From: Chryseobacterium capnotolerans
GTDB taxonomy: Bacteria; Bacteroidota; Bacteroidia; Flavobacteriales; Weeksellaceae
Direction of reading: 5' to 3'
DNA length: 64,000 nt
Assembly: GCF_021278965.1 (NCBI RefSeq)
Contig: NZ_CP065589.1
Coordinates: 5,151,001 to 5,215,000 of the forward strand
Within the stretch, counting starts at the first letter, position 1. The number at the start of each line of letters is the position of its first letter. The position numbers and the translations under genes are program-made. Below are positions 1 to 8,304 of this stretch, in pieces. A model generated the notes under the pieces. The model made no database searches and was not told where the DNA came from. It was given only the letters and a program-made list of their open reading frames with translations.

Positions 1-1
1 G

Positions 2-331
2 ATCAAAAAAAATGATGAAAACCTTACGATCGAATTGGTGAAAAATCCAGATATTCTTAAAACAATGGGAGAAAAGAAAACCCACCAGTTTCTGGTAGGA
101 TTTGCTTTGGAAACCCAGAATGAAGAAGAGAATGCCAAAGGAAAGCTGGAGAAGAAAAATCTTGACATGATTGTGTTGAACTCTCTTCGGGATGAAGGGG
201 CAGGCTTTAAAAATGACACCAATAAAATTAAGATCTTCACCAAAACAGAAAAAAGAGAATTTGATCTGAAGTCGAAAGGAGAAGTGGCAAAAGATATTCT
301 CAATTTTGTTGAATCTCAGCTTTTAAAATAA
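2..331 (+). CDS. coaBC: CoaBC, C-terminal part (phosphopantothenoylcysteine synthetase/decarboxylase), 5' truncated
   Basis: The reading frame is open from the window edge, so only the last 109 codons are present. The stretch LVGFALETQNEEENAKGKLEKK followed by LDMIVLNSL and later DTNKIKIFTK is typical of the C-terminal phosphopantothenate-cysteine ligase (CoaB) domain. The full enzyme joins cysteine to 4'-phosphopantothenate using CTP and decarboxylates the product on the way to coenzyme A. In flavobacteria coaBC is usually followed by a DUF4835 gene and recN, as seen here. The TTG at 35 is internal and not the start. Confidence 0.88.
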   Translation: MKKNDENLTIELVKNPDILKTMGEKKTHQFLVGFALETQNEEENAKGKLEKKNLDMIVLNSLRDEGAGFKNDTNKIKIFTKTEKREFDLKSKGEVAKDILNFVESQLLK

Positions 332-367
332 TTTTAATAAATTTCCGTTCTCAATTTTTAATAGACA

Positions 368-454
368 ATGAAACCGTCAAAATTTACAAAGACAGATATC
401 TATAAAGAAGGAACGATTACATTTGACATTAAAAAAATAAGTATCTCCATATGA
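368..454 (+). CDS. Possible 28-codon ORF overlapping the DUF4835 start
   Basis: A short frame beginning ATGAAACCGTC ends with a TGA that shares bases with the ATG of the next gene (ATGA overlap at 451-454). That arrangement is common in translationally coupled genes. The peptide is charged, with no signal sequence and no family I recognise. It could equally be chance in a 119-base gap. No separate promoter is visible. Confidence 0.22.
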   Translation: MKPSKFTKTDIYKEGTITFDIKKISISI

Positions 455-1356
455 AAAGAATTATCAGTTTGTTTTTTCTGTTATGTATCTGTAATCTTGG
501 TTTTTCCCAGGAGTTGCTGGCAACCGTTCAGGTTAATTCCCAGCAGATAGGAGGTAGTAACCAGCAGGCTTTTAAAGCATTGGAAAAAAGTCTTAGGGAC
601 TTTATCAATAATACCAGCTGGACAGGGAAGAAATTACAGAATTTTGAAAAAATCAAATGTGGTTTTTCCATTGTCATTTCAGAGAGAGATGTCAATAAAT
701 TTAAAGGAGCTATTGTCGTTCAGGCGGTACGTCCCGTATATAATACCACGTATGAGTCTCCTTTGTTGAACCTTCAGGATCAGAGATTCAGCTTTGAGTA
801 TATTGAAAATGAAAACCTTATTTTCAACGAGAGACAATTTTCCGGAAAAAATCTTACGGATGTTATCAGTTATTATATTTATCTTATCTTGGGGTATGAT
901 GCAGATAGCTTCCAGTCTATGGGAGGAACTCCATGGTTTACAAAAGCGCAGCAGATTGCTCAAAACTCTCAAAACAGAAACTATGACGGCTGGAATACAA
1001 TCAATGAACCGAGAAGCCGTACAATACTAATTAATGAAATTATGAATCCCAACTGGAGCCAGTTGAGATCTACTATGTATACCTATCACAGGTCAGGAAT
1101 GGATAATCTTTTTAACCAGGATCAGACCCCGGCTAAAAAAGTGATTTTTGATGCCCTGATGCAGCTTAAAATGTATGAAAATACATTCCAACAGGGCTTT
1201 TATTTCAATCTTTTCATGGATACGAAAAGTGATGAGATCTTCAATGTTTTCAATTCGGGAACTAATGGGGGACTTGTTCTTAATGATCTGAAACAAACGA
1301 TGATTGTTCTTTCTCCTAAAAACATTGATAACAAGTGGAATAAATGGAAGAACTAA
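451..1356 (+). CDS. DUF4835 family secreted protein
   Basis: A 301-residue protein beginning MKRIISLFFLLCICNLGFSQ, a standard signal peptide with likely cleavage after FSQ, so it is periplasmic or outer-membrane associated. Length and position between coaBC and recN match the DUF4835 family, which is almost confined to Bacteroidota and has no proven biochemical role. The mature part is mixed alpha/beta with many aromatic residues and no catalytic motif I can identify. Its last 13 bases overlap the SMI1/KNR4 gene, so the two are probably co-translated. Confidence 0.85.
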   Translation: MKRIISLFFLLCICNLGFSQELLATVQVNSQQIGGSNQQAFKALEKSLRDFINNTSWTGKKLQNFEKIKCGFSIVISERDVNKFKGAIVVQAVRPVYNTTYESPLLNLQDQRFSFEYIENENLIFNERQFSGKNLTDVISYYIYLILGYDADSFQSMGGTPWFTKAQQIAQNSQNRNYDGWNTINEPRSRTILINEIMNPNWSQLRSTMYTYHRSGMDNLFNQDQTPAKKVIFDALMQLKMYENTFQQGFYFNLFMDTKSDEIFNVFNSGTNGGLVLNDLKQTMIVLSPKNIDNKWNKWKN

Positions 1357-1877
1357 AATATGAAGAAGGTGAAATTGAAGAAATTATAGACCGGACTCTT
1401 AATTTTTGGGTTGAAAATAAACTCAATCAACTTCCTGGTGATATTGAGGATAAAATGCTTGCCCCGGATCAGCCTGACGAAGAATGGAAATTCTGGCTTC
1501 CCGTTACAAGTACAATTACAGATGATGAACTTCATGAATTTGAAGCCGAAGCTGGTTTTACCTTCCCGGAAGATTTTAAAATATTCCTAAAATATAAACA
1601 TTTCTACGAACTTCAGATCTCAGAAGTCTCTTTTTGCTCACTTCCTGTTAGCTCATGGAGAGCTTCTCTCCGTGAAATGATGTTTGAAACCTATCCAAGA
1701 GAATTTCTTTTTGACAAGGGATATGTTCCCTTTGCAATATATAGTGACTGGGGATTGTTGTGCTTTGATACTCATAACAATAATGCTATTGTCCGCTGGG
1801 ATCATGAAGATCAAGATTCTTTTGAATATCAACATCAAAGCTTTTATGAACTGCTTACAGACATTTCAAAAGCGTAG
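1344..1877 (+). CDS. SMI1/KNR4 family protein
   Basis: A 177-residue acidic protein. From about residue 50 it shows the SMI1/KNR4 (SUKH) pattern: ITDDELHEFEAEAGFTFPEDFKIFLK, then VPFAIYSDWGLLCFDT and a late IVRWDHEDQDSFEYQHQSF (positions about 135-170). SUKH proteins often act as immunity proteins against polymorphic toxins in bacteria, but no toxin gene adjoins this one. The start overlaps the DUF4835 gene by 13 bases, implying shared expression. It sits inside the usual DUF4835-recN neighbourhood and may be an acquired or orphan immunity gene. Cytoplasmic, with no signal peptide. Confidence 0.85.
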   Translation: MEELKYEEGEIEEIIDRTLNFWVENKLNQLPGDIEDKMLAPDQPDEEWKFWLPVTSTITDDELHEFEAEAGFTFPEDFKIFLKYKHFYELQISEVSFCSLPVSSWRASLREMMFETYPREFLFDKGYVPFAIYSDWGLLCFDTHNNNAIVRWDHEDQDSFEYQHQSFYELLTDISKA

Positions 1878-1973
1878 GTCCTCCTATTTAATCTTGATCT
1901 GCCGTTTCTGTTTTCGTTAAAAAAACTTATTTTTACAATCAATATTAATCTTTGATAAAAACGCGGATTATCC

Positions 1974-3623
1974 ATGCTTTCAAGAATTTACATTAAAAAT
2001 TTTGCCCTGATTGATACTCTTGAAGTATCATTGAATAACGGTCTTCAGGTAATTACCGGAGAAACCGGAGCAGGAAAATCCATTATTTTGGGTGCACTGC
2101 GCCTTATCCTGGGAGAAAGAGCAGATGTAAAATCCATTTCAAAAGCAGAAGAAAAAAGTGTGGTAGAAACCGAGTTTGCACTGAATAATCAATTCAAGAA
2201 ATTCTTTATTGAAAACGATCTGGATTATGAATTGCAAACCATTATCAGAAGAGAAATATTGCCATCCGGAAAATCCAGGGCATTTATCAATGATGTTCCG
2301 GTAACTTTGGATATACTGAAAGAGCTCTCTTCCCAGTTAATTGACATCCATTCCCAATTTGAAACGTCTAATCTTTTTACTTCAGAATATCAGTTTAAAA
2401 TTATCGACGGACTTTCTGAGAATAAAAAAATTATTGAAGACTATCAACTAGAGTTTTCAACATTTCAGAATCTGAAAACATTGCTTAAAAAGCTTAAGAC
2501 GGAGCTTTCAGAAGCTAATAAAGAAAGTGATTATAAAGATTTCCTGCTCAACGAACTTGAAGAATTAAAACTGGATGATGTAGATTATGAAGATATTCAG
2601 AATCAGTTATCTATTCAGGAAAATGCAGGGATGATCTCTGAAAATGTAGGTCAGATCCTCTCAAGATTTCATCAGGAAGAAATTGGAATTCTTTCATTTT
2701 TTAATGAAGCCAAAGCTAAGCTTTCCAAAATTGCAGGTCTTTCAACCAATTTTGCAGAACTGGATCAAAGGCTTGAAACTTCATTTGTAGAGTTGAAAGA
2801 TATTATTTCTGAGCTGGAACATGAGGCTGAAAAACTGGAGACCAATCCGGAAAACCTTATCGTTCTTACCGAACTGAATAATAAAATCAATGCTTTATTC
2901 CTGAAACATAATGTTTCGGATCTTACTGAGCTGATTGAGATCAGAAATACACTGGCTGGAGATCAGAAAGATGCCTCAGAATTGGAAGCGCAAATCATTG
3001 AAACTGAAGAAAATATTATTGAAAAAGAAAAGTCACTTCAGATTCTTGCAGAAAAACTTTCCAAAAACAGAAAAAAGAATATCCCTGTTTTCATTAAAAA
3101 AGCAGAAGGACTTCTTAAAAAATTAGGGCTTGAAAAAGCCAGAGTGGATATAGAATTACAGGATAGCGGGGAATTCAATCTATTTGGAAAAGAAAATATC
3201 CAGCTTTTATTCCAGGCTAATTCAGGATTCCCTTTAAAGCCAATTCAAACGGCTATTTCCGGTGGTGAAAGATCAAGGGTAATGCTGGCGGTAAAAAAGA
3301 TCATTGCAGAAAGTGATGAATTGCCAACATTGATTTTAGATGAAATTGATACCGGAGTTTCAGGAAAAGTAGCCGAAGAAATTGGAAACCTTATGCGTGA
3401 AATGTCTGAAGATATGCAGCTGATTGTTATTTCTCACCTGGCACAGGTTGCAGCCAAAGGAAATGATAATTATAAAGTGGTAAAACAGGATATTGCGGGG
3501 AAAACCCAATCTACCATCATTCCATTAAGTGATGAAGAAAAACTAAATGAAATTGCCCAGCTGCTTTCAGGAAGCAAAATTACTGAAGCAGCCCTTGCTC
3601 AGGCGAAAGAACTTATTGGCTAA
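1974..3623 (+). CDS. recN: DNA repair protein RecN
   Basis: A 549-residue SMC-like ATPase. The Walker A motif GETGAGKS lies at residues 29-36. A long coiled-coil central region (about 150-370) follows, and the C-terminal half of the ATPase has the signature ISGGERSRVM and Walker B LILDEIDTGVSG. RecN acts early in recombinational repair of double-strand breaks, holding DNA ends and helping RecA loading. Length is normal for the family. It has its own spacer of about 96 bases after the SMI1 gene. The ATG at 1974 gives the expected N-terminus MLSRIYIKNFALID. Confidence 0.96.
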   Translation: MLSRIYIKNFALIDTLEVSLNNGLQVITGETGAGKSIILGALRLILGERADVKSISKAEEKSVVETEFALNNQFKKFFIENDLDYELQTIIRREILPSGKSRAFINDVPVTLDILKELSSQLIDIHSQFETSNLFTSEYQFKIIDGLSENKKIIEDYQLEFSTFQNLKTLLKKLKTELSEANKESDYKDFLLNELEELKLDDVDYEDIQNQLSIQENAGMISENVGQILSRFHQEEIGILSFFNEAKAKLSKIAGLSTNFAELDQRLETSFVELKDIISELEHEAEKLETNPENLIVLTELNNKINALFLKHNVSDLTELIEIRNTLAGDQKDASELEAQIIETEENIIEKEKSLQILAEKLSKNRKKNIPVFIKKAEGLLKKLGLEKARVDIELQDSGEFNLFGKENIQLLFQANSGFPLKPIQTAISGGERSRVMLAVKKIIAESDELPTLILDEIDTGVSGKVAEEIGNLMREMSEDMQLIVISHLAQVAAKGNDNYKVVKQDIAGKTQSTIIPLSDEEKLNEIAQLLSGSKITEAALAQAKELIG

Positions 3624-3673
3624 GAAGCTGTAACGTTTTTTACGCTGTAGTTACTAATGTAAAAAACTAAACT

Positions 3674-5139
3674 ATGTTTCTAAAGTTCCTTAATCTGGAA
3701 ATCAAAAGCTTCTTCCGTGGGACCTCTCTAGGAGTTAATCTTACCATGAAAATTCTGAGATTCATTGCGATTCTTTATTTCATGGGCTGTCTTGCCGGCG
3801 CGGCCTTTTTGGTCTTTAAGTATGTTCAGGAAGAAATGCATCAGGATCCTTTAAAGATTGTTTCTACCCTCTTACTCATAGGTTGGGTCGCCGATTTAGC
3901 CATCAAATATCTATGGCAGGAAATCCCCACACAGAATATCAAACCTTTCCTTACACAGAATATAAAAAAGAGAACCCTGGTTAATTATCTGTTGGTAAAA
4001 ACTTTTTTTCAGCTTTCAGCTGGTTGAATTCCCTCTTTTTCATTACATTTTCAGGAATTGCATTATTTCATGGGTATAATGTTGTAGGAATTTTGTCGTG
4101 GTTGATTGGTATTTCCGCATTGTTTTATCTGAATAGCTTTGTCAATATTTTTCTGAACAGTACAGAAAAGGTTGCGATTGTGGCGGCTGTAATCATTGTG
4201 ATCGTAGCCGCATTAGGTTATTATCATATTATTCCGATACTGTCTTACTCGGAAATTGCGTTCTATGGTCTTTATGAAAAGCCTTATCTTTCCCTGATTC
4301 CTGCTGCATTGTTTGTGATATTATGGGTTTTTAGTTTTAGATATATCCGCAAAGAGTTTTACCTGGATCAAGGTCTTGAAGCTAAAAAATCAATAGGGAA
4401 AACAGAAAATATAGCATTTCTGAATAAATATGGGGTCATAGGGACATTCATCAATAATGATGTTAAAATGCTGAGACGTAATAAAGTAGCCAAAGGAATT
4501 CTTTTAGGAAGCTTTATGTTTCTTTTCTATGGCTTGCTGATGTATACTTCCAAGGCATATAAAACTCCGGCAATGACTATGTTTATGGGACTTTTTGTAA
4601 CCGGAGGATTTCAGTTTCTGTTTGGGCAGAGAGTTCCTGCCTTTGACAGTTCTTATTATCCGCTGATGATGACCCTTAATGTTCCTTACAAAGAATATTT
4701 AAAAGCCAAGTGGTGGCTGATGAATATTGTGACTGGAGTTTCAATCATTATAGCAGCCCTTTATAGTTATTTTGGCTGGGAAATTTATGTTACCTTTTTC
4801 GCGGCTGGGCTCTATAATATTGGCGTAAATTCACAATTTACACTTTAGTCCGGAGCGTTCAACAAAACACAGATTGATCTCAATGCAAAAGAAAAAAGAT
4901 TTGGACAGAAAAATAGCTTCAATTTAAAGTCAATGCTGTTGATGATTCCCAAAATGCTTCTTCCTATGGCTGTATTTGCCGGTGCAAAATCACTTTTTGG
5001 AATTACGGCGGGAGTGGTAAGTATTGCCATACTGGGGCTTATAGGATTTTTATTTCGGGAAAAGATCTTTGATATCATTGTAAAGCATTATAAAAAAGAA
5101 AAATACAGCACTTTAGAAGCGTTTAAAAATAAAGACTAA
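3674..5139 (+). pseudogene. DUF5687 ABC exporter permease, interrupted by one frameshift and one in-frame stop
   Basis: Three consecutive pieces (3674-4027, 4024-4848 and 4849-5139) together make one DUF5687-type membrane protein of about 488 residues with many hydrophobic segments. Lesion 1: a T7 run at 4003-4009. One extra T restores the reading FFSAFSWLNSLFFITFSG. Lesion 2: a TAG at 4846-4848, in frame with what follows (SGAFNKTQIDLNAKEKRF), where a tyrosine codon would be expected. Lesion 1 matches the homopolymer pattern seen across this window. Lesion 2 is a substitution and cannot be explained that way, so the gene may be truly inactive. The partner ATPase begins 4 bases downstream and is intact. 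Confidence 0.8.
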
Positions 5140-5142
5140 GCT

Positions 5143-5871
5143 ATGATTACTATACATAATTTATCTAAAACATACGGAACAGCAACCGTTCTGAATATTG
5201 AACATCTTGAAATTTCTAATGGTGAAACTTTCGGTTTGGTAGGAAACAACGGGGCAGGAAAAACTACTCTTTTCAGCCTGATGCTAGACCTTATTCAGGC
5301 AAGTACAGGTTTTGTAAGCATTGATGGAATAAAAGTAAATGAATCTGAGATCTGGAAAAATAAAGTTTCCGCATTTGTAGACGATTCCTTTCTTATTGGG
5401 TATCTGACTCCCGAAGAATATTTTTATTTTATTGGTGAATTAAGAGGCCAGAATAAGGCTTCTGTAGATGAGTTTTTAAAACCTTTTCATGATCTTTTTA
5501 ATGGCGAAATTCTTAAATCGGGAAAGTATATCCGGGACCTTTCGAAAGGAAATCAGAAAAAAGTAGGAATTGTAGGAGCGATTATTGGAAATCCTGAAAT
5601 CATCATTTTGGATGAGCCATTTGCTAATCTGGATCCATCTACCCAGATTAAGCTTAAAAATCTGATCAAAGAATTATCAAAACAGGATGGAGTGACATTT
5701 CTTATTTCCAGCCACGACTTATCGCATACTACAGAAGTTTGTAACAGAATTGTGGTAGTGAATAAGGGTCAGTTGGTAAAAGACATTCAAACAACTCCTG
5801 AAACTTTAAGAGACCTTGAACAGTATTTTTCAGATCAGGTTTCCGGAGCAAATGAATTTGCCGGATCATAA
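5143..5871 (+). CDS. ABC transporter ATP-binding protein
   Basis: A 242-residue ATPase of an ABC-2 type exporter. Walker A is VGNNGAGKTT near residue 34, the signature is DLSKGNQKKVGIVGAI, Walker B is IIILDEPFANLDPS, and the switch histidine lies in LISSHDLSHTTEVC. It should power the neighbouring DUF5687 permease, an export system of unknown cargo found throughout Bacteroidota. It lies 4 bases after the permease frame and is followed by a strong terminator, so the pair is one operon. The ATPase is intact although the permease is broken as read. Confidence 0.9.
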   Translation: MITIHNLSKTYGTATVLNIEHLEISNGETFGLVGNNGAGKTTLFSLMLDLIQASTGFVSIDGIKVNESEIWKNKVSAFVDDSFLIGYLTPEEYFYFIGELRGQNKASVDEFLKPFHDLFNGEILKSGKYIRDLSKGNQKKVGIVGAIIGNPEIIILDEPFANLDPSTQIKLKNLIKELSKQDGVTFLISSHDLSHTTEVCNRIVVVNKGQLVKDIQTTPETLRDLEQYFSDQVSGANEFAGS

Positions 5872-5878
5872 TTTACAA

Positions 5879-5908
5879 GACAGGAAAGCTCTATTTCCTG
5901 TCTTTTTT
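5879..5908 (+). terminator. Intrinsic terminator after the ABC operon
   Basis: A perfect 9-bp stem (GACAGGAAA with TTTCCTGTC), loop GCTCTA, then a run of T residues. Confidence 0.9.
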
Positions 5909-5996
5909 TACAATTCAATTAATTCAAAATAAAAAATATTTTTTTTGTGTAACCTTTTACAATTTTCATTGTCTTTATAGTAGAAACAGTATTAGA

Positions 5997-6557
5997 ATGA
6001 AATTTTTGTTCGGAAATAAAAAAGATGATTTGTTGAGCCTTCTGAAGAAACAGGATCCGGCTGCACAGAAGCTTTTCTATGAGCAGAATGTAAAGAGATT
6101 TCTGAGTGTGGCAAAAAGTTATGTAAGTGACTTGTACCAGGCGGAAGATTGTCTCATTAAAGCATTCTGTAAAATATTTAAGCATATAGAAAGCTTCCGG
6201 GAAGAAGCAAATCTAGAAAGCTGGGCCAGGAGAATTGTTGTGAATGAATGCCTGAACTTTATTAAAAGTCATAAAACGGTATTTTATCTCGACGAGATCA
6301 ATCAGTCTTTTCAGGAAGATGCCCATGAACCGAATATTGAATTTGATTTTAATGCCCAGGAATTATTGGATCAATTGCCGGATGCTTACAGAATGGTTTT
6401 CAATCTGTATGTATTAGAAGGCTATTCTCACCAGGAAATTGCTGATACTTTGCAAATTTCTCTTGCAGTGAGCAAAACACAGTTGTTCAGAGCAAAAGAA
6501 AAATTAAGAAAGATCTACTTTCAACAACAAAAAAAAATGAAAAATGAACACGTCTAA
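5997..6557 (+). CDS. RNA polymerase sigma factor, sigma-70 (ECF) family
   Basis: A 186-residue protein with region 2 around residues 25-85 (AEDCLIKAFCKIFKHIESF, then NLESWARRIVVNECLNFIKS) and region 4 around 125-175 (LPDAYRMVFNLYVLEGYSHQEIA followed by a helix-turn-helix ending in LFRAKEKLRK). This is the size and layout of an ECF sigma factor. The next gene overlaps it by 14 bases and encodes a membrane-anchored protein, the usual place for a matching anti-sigma factor, although that protein is not a known anti-sigma family. Its regulon is unknown. Confidence 0.92.
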   Translation: MKFLFGNKKDDLLSLLKKQDPAAQKLFYEQNVKRFLSVAKSYVSDLYQAEDCLIKAFCKIFKHIESFREEANLESWARRIVVNECLNFIKSHKTVFYLDEINQSFQEDAHEPNIEFDFNAQELLDQLPDAYRMVFNLYVLEGYSHQEIADTLQISLAVSKTQLFRAKEKLRKIYFQQQKKMKNEHV

Positions 6558-7155
6558 AGATAATTTTGAATGGCAAATCAGAAAACAGATTGAAGAACGG
6601 GAAATTACTCCTTCCAGAGATCTTTGGTCTGAAATTGAAATGCAGTCCGGGAATAAGACCACCACAGGATCAAAAATAAACTGGTTTTTAGTAGCTGCAT
6701 GCATCGTCCTGAGTTTCAGCTTAGGAACAGTTTTATTTTTACTGAATGATTCATCATCAGCTCAACCGGAATTGGTAAAAGAGACACCGAAACATGATGT
6801 GGAACAAATAATCACTATACCGAAGCAGGATCAAGCTCAGTTAGCAGAAAAAACCAATACAAAGAAAGAACTGAAAAATGTTCCCATTCCAAAAGAAACT
6901 GAAAAGATCGCAGTTTTACCTATCACAAAAGAAAGTAAAATAAGTTCCAAAGAAATTATTTCTGAAAAGAAAATTGAAATACTCCGCATTCAGGCTCCGA
7001 AAACTCTTGCAAAGATAGACTCTTCAAAAGTTCAGGTGAAAAAGAAAAAATATGTGGATCCCTCCACACTTCTTTTCTCAGTAGAACATAAAGATGTAAT
7101 TGAAAAAACAAAAGGTGGAAGTAATGTGGCTACTATAGAGTTGAATACTAAATAA
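6544..7155 (+). CDS. Single-pass membrane protein, possible anti-sigma partner
   Basis: A 203-residue protein of unknown family. Residues 1-40 are charged and cytoplasmic-looking, one hydrophobic helix follows (NWFLVAACIVLSFSLGTVLF, about 47-66), then a long Lys/Glu/Thr-rich periplasmic stretch. It overlaps the sigma gene by 14 bases, so the two are translationally coupled. A short N-terminal cytoplasmic domain, one membrane helix and a periplasmic tail is the topology of many anti-sigma factors. This is inferred from context, since no zinc-binding anti-sigma motif is present. Confidence 0.75.
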   Translation: MNTSKDNFEWQIRKQIEEREITPSRDLWSEIEMQSGNKTTTGSKINWFLVAACIVLSFSLGTVLFLLNDSSSAQPELVKETPKHDVEQIITIPKQDQAQLAEKTNTKKELKNVPIPKETEKIAVLPITKESKISSKEIISEKKIEILRIQAPKTLAKIDSSKVQVKKKKYVDPSTLLFSVEHKDVIEKTKGGSNVATIELNTK

Positions 7156-7185
7156 TTATCTCCAAATAATAAAAAAAATAATAAC

Positions 7186-8223
7186 ATGATCAAGAAATTA
7201 ATCGTAATGGGAATGGTGTGCCTTGTTTCGACATCATTTTATGCGCAAAAGAAGTTCAATATCAATTTGTCTAAAAAAGATACTGAAGTAAGCCCTATTG
7301 TGAAAGAAAAAGTTGAAGAATATGCAACAAAAATTAATGCAATTATTCAGGAAGAAAAGAAATTGATGGGAGAAGAGCTTGAGGTATTGAAATCCAGAAA
7401 TCTTGATACTGCAGATTTTAATAGAGAAAAAGCTCAGATTGCAGATCGTTATTCAGAAAAAATGGATAAAAGAATTGAAGATCTTGGATTTGATCTGGAT
7501 GAGGTCATCCAAAAGCAGGTCAGATATTCACTTTTAAATACGGATGTGAACTCTAATGAAGAACTTAAAGCAAAGCTGTTAAAGAAATTTCGTCCAACAA
7601 GAAACCTTACCGGGTATTTTTCTTACGGAGTAATGACGCTGACCAATAATCTTCCGGACAATATGTTAGATAAGAATATCGGATATGCAAATAATCTCGA
7701 ATTTGGATTAAAACTAAATTATCAGCTAAGCCGAACAAGCCCTTGGGCTATAACTTCCGGACTAGGATTTTCCTGGAGAACCATTAGAATGGATAATAAT
7801 ATGTTATTTACAAAAAGTCAGGATAATGGAGTTGCCCTTGAGCAATACAACGGAAATCTGAGCAAAAGTAAATTGAGAACAGGGTATATTATGATTCCGC
7901 TAGGAGTGCAGTATAACTTTTCAAAACTTAAAAATGCAGGAATGGACATCCAGTACCGAAATTATTACAGAGGTTTCAAAGTAGGAGCCAATGTATATGG
8001 AGGAGTGAAAATGACGACCAACAATATTGTAAAAGGAGACGAGGGTGAGATCAGAAATAAAGGAAATTATCAGGTAAATCCTTTTGTGTATGGAGCTCAG
8101 CTTACATTTTCTTACAACAGTTTCAGCGTATTTGTGAAGAAAGATTTTAGTAACTTCTTTAAAGATAGCTATTTTAAAAATGACAAAGCTCTTGTTTTCG
8201 GGATTTCCATTGGAATAGAATAA
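7186..8223 (+). CDS. Secreted protein with helical N-terminus and outer-membrane beta-barrel-like C-terminus
   Basis: A 345-residue protein with signal peptide MIKKLIVMGMVCLVSTSFYAQ. Residues about 30-135 are strongly charged and look helical (EEYATKINAIIQEEKKLMGE, REKAQIADRYSEKMDKRIED). From about 145 the sequence turns into alternating aromatic/polar strands (GYFSYGVMTLTNN, LEFGLKLNYQL, FGISIGIE at the end), typical of an outer-membrane barrel. It lies 30 bases after the putative anti-sigma gene and is the last gene of that operon. I do not recognise the family. It may be a target or sensor of the sigma module. Confidence 0.75.
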   Translation: MIKKLIVMGMVCLVSTSFYAQKKFNINLSKKDTEVSPIVKEKVEEYATKINAIIQEEKKLMGEELEVLKSRNLDTADFNREKAQIADRYSEKMDKRIEDLGFDLDEVIQKQVRYSLLNTDVNSNEELKAKLLKKFRPTRNLTGYFSYGVMTLTNNLPDNMLDKNIGYANNLEFGLKLNYQLSRTSPWAITSGLGFSWRTIRMDNNMLFTKSQDNGVALEQYNGNLSKSKLRTGYIMIPLGVQYNFSKLKNAGMDIQYRNYYRGFKVGANVYGGVKMTTNNIVKGDEGEIRNKGNYQVNPFVYGAQLTFSYNSFSVFVKKDFSNFFKDSYFKNDKALVFGISIGIE

Positions 8224-8246
8224 TCTTTCATTGATATCAATTAAAA

Positions 8247-8270
8247 ACACCGGAGAAAGTTCTCCGGTGT
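8247..8270. terminator. Bidirectional intrinsic terminator between the sigma operon and fumC
   Basis: A perfect 10-bp stem (ACACCGGAGA with TCTCCGGTGT) and loop AAGT. On the minus strand it is followed by TTTTT, so it serves fumC best. The plus-strand tail is weaker. Confidence 0.85.
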
Positions 8271-8304
8271 CTTATTTAAAGTCTATGAATGAAAATAGGA
8301 ATTG

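Noticed and set aside
3674..5139. Three separate small membrane-protein genes
   Set aside because: The pieces join into one DUF5687 permease by one base in a T7 run and one in-frame TAG, so they are one broken gene.
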